Below, in pieces: positions 55,540-64,000 of a DNA stretch of 64,000 bases. Every line of letters starts with the position of its first letter. The first letter of the stretch is position 1. The notes beneath the pieces are model-generated. The model saw nothing but the letters and a program-made list of their open reading frames with translations, did no database searches and had not been told where the DNA came from. The translations under genes were made by a program, and so were the position numbers. Source of the DNA: Ceratodon purpureus (lineage: Eukaryota; Streptophyta; Bryopsida; Pseudoditrichales; Ditrichaceae). The stretch lies in the NCBI GenBank assembly GCA_014871385.1, contig CM026424.1:20613321-20677320 (forward strand), read 5' to 3'.

Positions 55540-56490
55540 GCTTCCCTAAACCCCAAGGTATTGGGAGACACAAAAATGAACTATAACACCTCCCTTGCGT
55601 ACCAACCAAGGTCATGGAACATGCTGCCAGCACAGCGAAAATCAAATTTGCATAGTTTAAGCACTTGAGGAGAGCAAAATCCTGAGTTCGTAATCAGAGA
55701 TGAAGTTTGAGGAATTCATGCCTAGTCACAACGTTGCCCCGAGGAGGCAGAAAAGCTTGGATCATGTCAAGACAGGGAATTGATCATATTGAAAAAAAAA
55801 TTACCTAGTTTTGTAGCTCGTTGGCAGCAAACGGCACATTGAGTTGACAGCGAAGAAAGCCGCACTTCCACCTTGATTCAGCAAGTAACTACTCAAGCAC
55901 AATTTGCTATATGAACATCACCCACAACCCCAAATCACTTGGTCAACTCCCAGCAAGTGCTAACTCTTGCTGCCGGCACCGAATTTCCACAATCACGTGT
56001 CTCTCCCTTCGCACTAACCCACACCCACTCTCCCAAATCAGCTGGAATCCTCTCAGCCCCAACTCCCGCTGGCTGCAACAAATTTCCCAAGTGCGTCGCT
56101 TCTCCCGTAGCGCCGAACACCTGCTGGCTGCACTCACTCTCCCTACAAAGTTCAAAAACTTCGGCACTCACTCATTGTCAGTGGGGGAGGTAGGTAGGCG
56201 GACTCATAATTTCCTCGTTCAAAGTGCTGGCAGAAAGTTTGCTAACAAGAGCAGTCCGCTCGGGATCCGGTCCTTGCTCCGCTAGTCCGCTGTCAGCCCG
56301 GCACTGTAGATGTGCCCTCCACACGCCTCGCTCGGAGGTCATTGGTTTGAGCCCCCGTGGCGGTTGCTGGCACCACGGTGGCACAGCCGGTGCCATGTCA
56401 AAAAGTACGCGGGCAGCGCGTGTTTTTTTCTCTCACGTGCCGCTTACACGGCCTTTTTGTGACCCGATTTTTCTCCTAATGACCGTTCTG
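55540..56490. other. No gene seen
   Basis: Overlapping frames on both strands (55911-56396) show no coding signature. Several TGCTGGCAGCA-like variants occur (for example 55969, 56065, 56228, 56363). Confidence 0.5.
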
Positions 56491-57500
56491 AATCAGGAAG
56501 ACGACGACGGCAAGGCAGCAGCGACGAACAGCAAGAAGACTAAGACGACGACTTCGACCAGGAAGACCAAGACAGACAGCAAGGGCAGCAGAATTCACGA
56601 CTAGCAACACGACGACGGAACTGCAACAACAACGAGCATCAGGAACACCAAGACGTTACTGAGCATGGGCAGCACAATGACGAGCACGACAACGACGAGC
56701 AGGAAGATGACGAGCACGACAACGACGAGCAGGAAGATGACGAGCAGGAAGATGACGAGCAGGAAGATGACGAGCAAGGGACTTACCGCAACATCAGGGG
56801 AAGTAGAGACAGCGGCGCTGCCGGCGGTAGCAACGGGCGCCCTTAACAGGGGGAAGTAGATCTACAGAGCAGGAAAACACAGCAGTGAGTGTAAGGCAAC
56901 ATTTCTATGTAGACGTCCCACATCCTGAAGAGAGCAACTATGACAAAAATGAGCAACACACTACCATTGACCCAACATTTCTAGCACAGGTGCAGGCATC
57001 CAACGACAATAACATAAGCCAGTTCCTCTCACTCCCTGAGTTGATCCCAGCGAAAAAACGGAGGAGACAACAACCATTGCTAGACTACACACAAAGCATC
57101 AATCTAACATCAGAAGAATACAACAAGGCACAGGAGAAGATCTTGGCTGCAAAGGAGGCAGCAGCGGCTGCTGCACAGAAGAAGAAGGAGGAGAAAGAGG
57201 CCACAAAAGAGCAGTGCAAAGCACAGAAGGAGCTGCTGTAGAAACAAAAAGAGGATCGAGCAAAAGCAAGAGCTGAAAAAAAAAAAGAGAGAAAGAGTTG
57301 GAAGCTCAGGCTCGGAGGGGCGCACCTGCTACCCGTGGGAGGAGGGGCCGAGGGAGTGCAGCCGGGTCGCGGCAAGGAGAGCCCTTGCAGGAGGAGGGGA
57401 GCGGCTCAGCAGATCTTGGCAGGGGCTGCGGTGCGGAGCAGCAGACAGAGCCTTCTCTGTTAGAGGTCGCGGGGGGCGAAGAGCAAGCTCAGCATGGGCA
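56490..57500 (+). pseudogene. C-terminal fragment of a pogo/DDE_1-type transposase
   Basis: The stretch 56500-56790 is a low-complexity Asp/Lys/Gln/Thr tail in shifting frames, similar to the tail of the transposase at 43.1-43.4 kb. The frame 56885-57241 then encodes PKKRRR-like AKKRRRQQPLLDYTQSINLT followed by SEEYNKAQEKILAAKEAAAA and a Lys/Glu coil. The pattern 'T(S/D)EE(Y/F)...E...KK.E.' is the usual end of DDE_1 transposases. A TAG at 57239 breaks it, after which KQKEDRAKARAEKKKER continues in frame. Confidence 0.45.
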
Positions 57501-58400
57501 GAGAGTAGTGCAATACCCCGAGGTCGCAGGGGGCGGGGGGTTCCAGGATTGGAGAGGTCCACTGCTGCCAGATCCTAGGCTTGCTGCTTGGAATGGATTC
57601 AATGGCAGCTGGACTATGGGCACTCCTCCGCGGCCTGCAGCACACACACCCACGCTCCCCCACCTTCGAACGACGCCCCACCTCTTGCCACATGCCCATA
57701 CACCCGCCAATTCTCCGAGCCTCTCAAGCATGCCTCCATCCTCCTTGAATCCGTGGATGATGCAGCACCTCCAGACAAGAGTCTACAATCCACAGTCTAC
57801 ACACTCAATCAATCCTCCACTCAATCCTCCTGGACCTGATGGAGAGGACTTCGCAAAGCTTCAGGGGCGGAGTGGGAGTGGTGGGGAGCTGCGGAGGCGA
57901 TGAAAGTGAGCAGCAGGGGTCGGAGCTCTGGCAACAGGGGCAAACTCCGACGGGAGAGAGTCGCACCGCAGTCTGCGAGAGACAGCTCCCTCTGCAGGGA
58001 GCGGGGACAGTGAAGGGAGGGGGATGTTGCACCTGTGCAGGGAGCGGGGAGACTGAAGGGAGGGGGATGCTGCACTGCTGCGACCGAGGGAGAGATCTGC
58101 GCACCGAGAGAGAGCTCCTGCGGAGGGGAGCGGGGAGATAGAGTGGGGGGAAGTGGGCGGGGAGATTGGGTCGGAGGTGACGGGGGAGAGCGGACGGGGT
58201 TGCGTTTGCGAGGGGATGGGGGGGAGAGACCAGGGAGTCGTTGGGGGACCGTTGGTGGGGTGGGCGGGAATTAGTCCCACCCAAAACGGATTTGGCTCTA
58301 TTTTGGGTGCTTATGAGGCCACGACGTGGCTACCTTGGGGGGAGAGTGGGTGGGGCAAGGGACTCATGTGGACGGAATAGAACATCCTTCCAGCCCATAA
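57501..58400. other. Purine-rich GC-rich stretch with a short tandem repeat
   Basis: At about 57985-58080 the unit CAGGGAGCGGGGA.A.TGAAGG is duplicated, and G/A-rich runs continue to 58270. Competing frames on both strands are compositional. Confidence 0.5.
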
Positions 58401-59345
58401 CAAGGCTGTCATAGGAGGAATTTAGTATCCCAAGAGTTTTTTTTTTGGGACAATGACATGCGCCCATCTGACTCCTTGGGAATTGTTTTAGCCCACCTAC
58501 AATGTTTATTTTTGAGGCTTGCATGCTTAGATTTTAAGTCTCTTTTGCTTATTTTCAGGGATCCCATCTCTCTATACAGCACCCACTCTATGTGCGCCGG
58601 ATGGTCACTCTACTGCCATTCCTTTCTAAATTCATAAGTAATTACAGACTTATTGAAAATTAAAATTTCTTTGGGGGATTGCATTCTACTAACTTTGCAA
58701 AGCCATGAAAATTTATAAAAATTATGTCCCACCATTCCAGCTATCCAAATCTGAAATTCAGTTGGAAATACGTGCCTCTACCTTAGCTCGTCCAGCAAGC
58801 AGTGCAAGGTACTCAATTCATCGGGAACATTATTTGGTTCTTTAAGATTTCTCTACTTATTTTCTTTGTTCGTGTAATTTCCCCTTTTTGTGGATGTTGT
58901 TTACTAGGATAATTTAAACAATTGAGTGTTATAGAAAATTAAATTGTATTGATGGCAGGGAATATTAGTCCATTTATTGCAGTACCATGTCTTCATATGG
59001 AGTCACAATTTTCCTGTCTAACATTTCCCTCCAATAGTTTATCTCCCTTCCTCTATATGAAACATGTCATCTCAAAAGAGAAGTTAACCTAAGAATACCT
59101 GTAAGGAATCTAAAAACTGCTCCTTGCTCCTAAAAACTAAGTCACTTTGAATATCAAAGAATGAGTACCTTTACGGAGTTGCGCTAACAGTTGTGGCTTA
59201 TCAATCACTATCTGTACGTGTTTCCCATGAGCAGAAACTTTGATGCTGAAACTCATCGTATAAGAGCTCACAAACGTGTACGGGGACTGTGTTGTATTCT
59301 TGGAGCCTCTGAGCCATCGATCAATTGTGAGTAGCTATCATTCGG
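58401..59345. other. Intergenic, no gene seen
   Basis: Ordinary AT-rich DNA, no repeats or frames worth noting. Confidence 0.6.
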
Positions 59346-59530
59346 AAGCCCACTCGGACTTGATTCTATTCGCAAGTCAGTCAGCCCTTTGAAGCCCACT
59401 CGGACTTGATTCTATTCGCAAGTCAGTCAGCCCTTTGAAGCCCACTCGGACTTGATTCTATTCGCAAGTCAGTGAGCCCTTTGAAGCCCACTCGGACTTG
59501 ATTCTATTCGCAAGTCAGTGAGCCCTTTGA
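59346..59530. repeat. 46-bp tandem repeat, four units
   Basis: AAGCCCACTCGGACTTGATT followed by CTATTCGCAAGTCAGTSAGC and CCTTTG, repeated at about 59346, 59392, 59438 and 59484. Copies differ only at TCAGTC/TCAGTG. Confidence 0.95.
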
Positions 59531-60430
59531 AGCACGTCTACATGTTTGACAGTTTCTAAATATCCTACCTCCGAATGAATTATGGATGATAGTTAGATGA
59601 AAAATGTCAATTGGATGAGAATTGTTATCAATGTGTATGGATGGAAAAATATTGGACCCATTATTTTGCAAGTGCCCATCGTTTGAAATTTAGTCTTCTC
59701 ATTTTTTGCCTTTGTGAATGACGAGCAACTTGGGCAGACAATAAGAGATTGTGATTGATTATTGGTTGCCCAGATTAAGAGTAGATTCTTCTAAAATTCA
59801 TAACTTTTGCATCGTAACTCTAAATGCTTCAAAATTTGTGCCATTGGAAAGTTACCGTTTAGAACTACATAAAATTAAGATTTTAGAAAATAATTAAATT
59901 TTGAAACCTTAGAGTAGCAGGTCCAGAAGTGTTGAGACCATAATATGGTCTTGGGCATTAAGCTTACTACAAGTGAAGTGATTCTTGCAATTGACAACGT
60001 CGTCTTAATTTTACAAATGTTGATATCGCACTGAATTGTAGCCACCCGTTTAGTATTCCATACATCCAAAGATCAAGGTAAGCAAGGCAAGCAAAGTGGA
60101 GGTTGATGTTGAAGACAAATGATAGTACTTGCGGATGAAAGGAAAGGAGCGCAGTGGGAAAAAAACAAAAACAAAAGAACTAAGGAGCATGGAGCCCTTC
60201 CTTCACAATGCCAATGCTCCTATGTTCTTCTTGGGCATCTGTATTCAAAACAAAGGCGAGCTCTACCATCATTGATGACATTCTACGGGCACTAATTTGA
60301 ATTCGTCAAAACTATCATTCATCCAATCTCATCATTCATCATATTTTACATCCATCCCAATAATGCCGATTAAAATTGATTCCACAAATCATTTATTCAA
60401 CAATAGCATTCTCATCCCAAATGAAACCTC
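59531..60430. other. Intergenic, no gene seen
   Basis: AT-rich, no supported feature. 60290-60430 contains CATTCATC-type simple repeats. Confidence 0.6.
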
Positions 60431-61056
60431 CATCCATCCATGCATTATCATCCTCCTCATGTCAAGACGTCCATAATAATATTTTTATCAAGTTACACTA
60501 GTTTCATCCGCCACTCTGCTGCCGTAAGTATCCATCTCCAGTGTTCAAACTTTCATCGCACAGTTGGTTCAAGCTTCGGATCATCTATCACTCTTCTGTC
60601 CATCCACCGAAAGAGACTCGACTCGAGTCATCCATCCAAAGAGTGAAGGCAGGCTGCATTCACACCAGCGCTCGCAAGGGGGAGAGAATTAGGGTTTGGT
60701 GTGGCTCTGTTGTTGTGAGTATGGCGTGACCGTGCTTGTTTGTTTGTTTGGTGGGATTGCATTCAATCGCATGTCTCTTGGATCATGGCAACAGCATTGT
60801 AATTGTAGCTTGGATACCTGCGTAGCCATCAGGGCACGGCATGACATGGACGAGGGGCTGTGTCGGAGCAGGAACAAGGATTCAACTGTATGAGGTGCTC
60901 CTCCTGTGAATCGGTAGTGTGTCACTGGGTTTAATTTGGAGGGTTTAGGGTGGTGCTTGAGTGGGTGTGGAGCCGTCTTTTTTTGTTTCACTTCTGCGAT
61001 GCGAGTTTGGCGTGGGGAGGAGGTGACTTAGGGCTGGGGTGAGGGGTTTGGACGCG
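60431..61056 (+). promoter_or_regulatory. 5' region of the CIR1 homologue
   Basis: Upstream of the ATG at 61057 lies a stretch with CCATCCA repeats and a T/G-rich leader. No clear TATA. A GT-AG 5' UTR intron is possible but cannot be placed. Confidence 0.3.
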
Positions 61057-64000
61057 ATGAAGAAGACTGGCAACGAGGAGGTGGAGTACAAGCAGAAGTC
61101 GGGCACGGCGTGGAGCCATTCGTATCTAAATCAGAAGCCATGGCATCCACTCTCCTATCCCAACCAACGGCGCAAATGGATTGCGGAGCAGCAAAATGCT
61201 CAGAAGGCTCGCAAGGCCGAGGAGGTGGCTCACGAGGTAAGTCACATCCGGAATGCACAATACTCTTTTCAATCATTTGTCTTTTGAGCTCTTGTTGTTA
61301 TTGATGTTGATGATGCCGAGAGATCACTCCTGAATTGTTTCACGCGCCGGAGGTGATCGTTTTACAGTTGTGAGCTTCTAGTATCAGCTTGCTGTGGTCG
61401 GGAGGTGAGGTCTAATGTGTGTATGCGTCTGGTGGTTGTTCAGTTCTCACAGCAGCAGGAATTCTTTCGTCAAACAGCAGAAATGAACAGAAGAGAAAAA
61501 GAGAAGGTTAGTTTTATCTACTTGATTCTCCTGCTTTACAAGCTTTTTAATCTTGATAAATTCAACAGGAGATCTGGCTCCAAAGATCATATGATCATCC
61601 CTTGTTTTTCAATCCATCCTGGATTATGCATCAATACCAGAGGGTTTTTCTTCTAGATGATATTTCCGTTGTCGATATTGGAATATAATGGGTGGATTTT
61701 TCCTAAATAACTGGAGATAAATTCCTGCGTAGGACCTGTTGTATGTGTATATCTTCAGCTTTTGGGCATATTGATGCTTCGTATGGAGCGAGCACTAAAC
61801 TAGTTCGAAGTTAGAAACTAGAAATGTATTTTGGCTTCACAAGTCTTATTATTTAGGTGTAGGTTTTCATCAGGGCCTAATCGGTGATACTGGTATGCAG
61901 GTCGAAGCTTTACAGGCAGTTAGCTTTATGTACATGCGACCACCTGGCTATAATGCTGAGAGCGCTAGAGCTGCTGAAATTGCCGATGAGAGGAAGTTGC
62001 TTGGTATCGATGCTCCTCCTAGCTCCTCTCAAGATGCGTCGCTTGCTGTTACTTCCCACGGGTATTTTAGTCAACCCTGATATCTCTTTGCTATAGAGTT
62101 TATTAGAGATATTTCTCATTCTTTGTTGGTTTTACAAATTGGTTAGTAATCGCGGAGATGTGTCGTTTTTGTATGAGTAGTGCTTTTGGCAGTGAGGTTC
62201 CAGTGCGTCAAGGGAGCTGGGTTAGCAGAGGCAGTTAAATTTCAGTGACTAAATTTGAGACATTTACCTTACAAGCTTGCCTTTGTCTGCTATTCTTAGC
62301 TGGACCTGAAAATGAGGTTTGACATTACTTGCGGAATTCTGCTTCGTAATGTCTGCTGGCAAGACAAGATATGTGGTAACAAACGCAAAACATCTGCAGG
62401 GAAGCAGGTGGAGTTGAGCTAGAGGTGAAGAAAAAACCTAGAGTCAAAGATGTTTTTGGACGGAACGTCGCCACTGAAGAGGAATTTGCGGTTTTGAAAG
62501 ATGCTCCTAAGTGAGTACTTATTAACATGTTTTCATTCTTGCTTATTCATTAAGCGTCCTCTTATTAGGATTTATATTGCCTTGAGTGCTTTCCCTGTGC
62601 CATTTATATCCTTGTGGAGTATTTTTCGTACAACCAGGAATGTTTTTTACATTGGAATCATGTTGAACTGGTCCGTAAAGCACCGATTTTCTGACTGGGC
62701 TTAATACTATTTCATTGATACTCCTAGAATTCTTTGGTATCTTAGGTTTGCAAAACTAGTCTTGTCATCACTGCTGTTGTCATTTCTGCAGGATGGACAC
62801 AGGAGTTGTTGGAAGAGTGAAGCCCTTCGCAATTGAGATTCGAAATGTAAAGTGTGCTAAATGTGGAGGTTTTGGTCATCAGTCGGGAGATCGTGAATGC
62901 CCTTTGAAAGATGTTATTACGCCGAATGAGATGGAGCGGTTGAAGCGAAACGATCCTCTTAACGCGATCATTGCTCAGGCCACTGGTGACGAGGTGTGAA
63001 TGGTTTTTAGCCCTTGACGTGCGTCTTCATATTTGTGTTATATTTTAGACTTCAAAATGTCTTGTCTACTTTTTTCTGCTGTAAGCAGGCCTTTTCTATC
63101 TGTTTAAATGTAGGAGGCAATTCTGGCTGATACCATTCACGCAATTAACTTATGAGAGTACTCCTCACATGTCACATGTACAGCCGTTCAAGTGGGAGCT
63201 TAAGAATCAGCCTGGTGCTATGAGTCCGGCACGTGGGGGCTTCAGACCAGATGATCCAAATCAGCAAATTCTTGCTGATGAGGACATTTATGATGAATAT
63301 GGAGGTAATTTCCTTTACCTTTCGTTTTCATTAAACGTAATGATCACGACCTTACTTCAGGAGGCTATGTTTGCTATAAAATTCCAGTTTGTGTACTAAA
63401 TTGTCAATGATCACCTCTTAGCATTCTGTTTGATTAGGTGTATAGTGCAATTATGTCGTGTTTCTCTATTTGGTTGCAGACAGAAATGTGGCCAGCTAAT
63501 TAAGCCAAAACTTACGTTCTGGGATAATGCATGTTCTTTACTTTGATCCGGCTCATTTGAAGTGTTTTACTTAAGTCTGAAGTATTTTCTGTACCAATCT
63601 ACAGGATTCTTGGCTGGAGGTGGCATTGGTGACGAAAGTGATGGTGAGGGGAAGCTGCCCATACCAGACATTCTGGCCTCCCTTACCAAGGAGCAGCGTA
63701 AAGAACTCGCGGCTTTGAGAGTAGATGAGAAGAAATGGAAGAGAGAGGACCGCAGAAAGAAGAGAAAGAAGAAGAGGAAGTCTCGGAGAGATGGGAGTTC
63801 TGATGAGAGTTCGGATGAGGACTATGACAGAAAGGGAAAGCAACACCGCCACAAAAACCGCAGCCATAAACATAGGAAGAGATCCCAGAGCGATACACAT
63901 AGGTCAGATAGAGGTCATCATAGAAAACACCACCACTCTGACAGCACTTCATCTTGTACATCCTCCGAGTTGGACCATGCTGCCACTGCTTCAGAGTCCA
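61057..64000 (+). CDS. CIR1-like (CBF1-interacting corepressor) protein, 3' end beyond the window
   Basis: Exons: 61057-61236, 61444-61506, 61901-62061, 62400-62510, 62792-62993, 63114-63304, 63605 onward, all GT-AG. The N-terminal Cir_N domain contains QKPWHPLSYPNQRRKWIAEQ and a coiled coil. The middle exon has KPFAIEIRNVKCAKCGGFGH then QSGDRECPL, a zinc-knuckle-like Cys-x2-Cys...His...Cys matching the metazoan CIR1 segment. Later come WELKNQPGAMSPARGGFRPD, DDPNQQILA and, in the last exon, DILASLTKEQRKELAALR and a Lys/Arg/Ser/His-rich tail typical of splicing-associated proteins. CIR family proteins are nuclear and linked to transcriptional repression and pre-mRNA splicing. ATG 61057 is chosen because Cir_N starts close behind it. 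In exon 63114 the frame ends at a TGA (63147-63149) while the following segment is in another frame, so an indel, an unseen short splice or a sequence error lies near 63150. Confidence 0.8.

Noticed and set aside
57298..58284. Competing ORFs on both strands in GC-rich DNA
   Set aside because: Low-complexity Gly/Arg or Pro/Ser translations with no consistent frame preference or splice logic.

Overview
The window is eukaryotic nuclear DNA: genes carry GT-AG introns, much of the sequence is satellite and AT-rich repeat, and hAT, Mutator-like, pogo-like and CACTA elements are all present. A plant-type CIR1 homologue at the right end and CACTACTAG-type transposon ends suggest a streptophyte, perhaps a charophycean alga or early land plant. 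That placement is a guess from gene style, not proof. The only gene that looks like an ordinary host gene is the CIR1 homologue (61.0 kb to the window edge).

Left part (1-9461): GC-rich blocks of a degenerate CGCGCCCG motif, a 142-bp dimeric satellite, a complete hAT-type transposase-like ORF (3699-7145) and a divergent protein-kinase gene (8038-9461). The kinase frame is broken at 9461 and resumes exactly at 28194. Between these points lies an 18,723-bp element (9462-28184) with long terminal inverted repeats and a 9-bp target duplication (TACAGCGGG). It has the hallmarks of a Mutator-like element (MULE).

The MULE carries a two-exon MULE/SWIM transposase (minus strand), a small acidic ORF, a small minus-strand ORF and, divergent from the transposase, a large multi-exon gene. 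I read that gene as an acidic N-terminus, five near-perfect RNA polymerase II CTD heptads (YMPTSPV type), a ParB-like domain, a family-specific middle and a beta-class N4/N6 DNA aminomethyltransferase-like domain whose catalytic tetrad reads DIPE. Its first large intron holds 19 copies of a 24-bp palindrome. This is the most unusual system in the window.

Middle part (28.3-42.3 kb): a predicted secreted ORF, then a second, decayed copy of the methyltransferase-like gene (31098-35763). Its introns hold arrays of a different palindromic repeat (CCTCGG-TG-CCGAGG). Two further right-hand transposon ends of the same style (ending near 30494 and 42270) suggest nested insertions, each about one level outside the next. 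Inverted copies of the palindromic repeat and tandem duplications fill 36-42 kb.

Right part (42.3-58.4 kb): a 5'-truncated pogo/DDE_1 transposase, a decayed RNase-H-fold transposase-like gene interrupted by a 140-bp CACTA MITE, a 1,024-bp CACTA-ended element, a decayed coiled-coil/RING-like gene, a minus-strand gene with one stop, and a C-terminal fragment of a pogo-type transposase. The 11-mer TGCTGSCAGCA recurs through this stretch. From 58.4 to 61 kb I see only a 46-bp tandem repeat and the 5' region of the CIR1 homologue.
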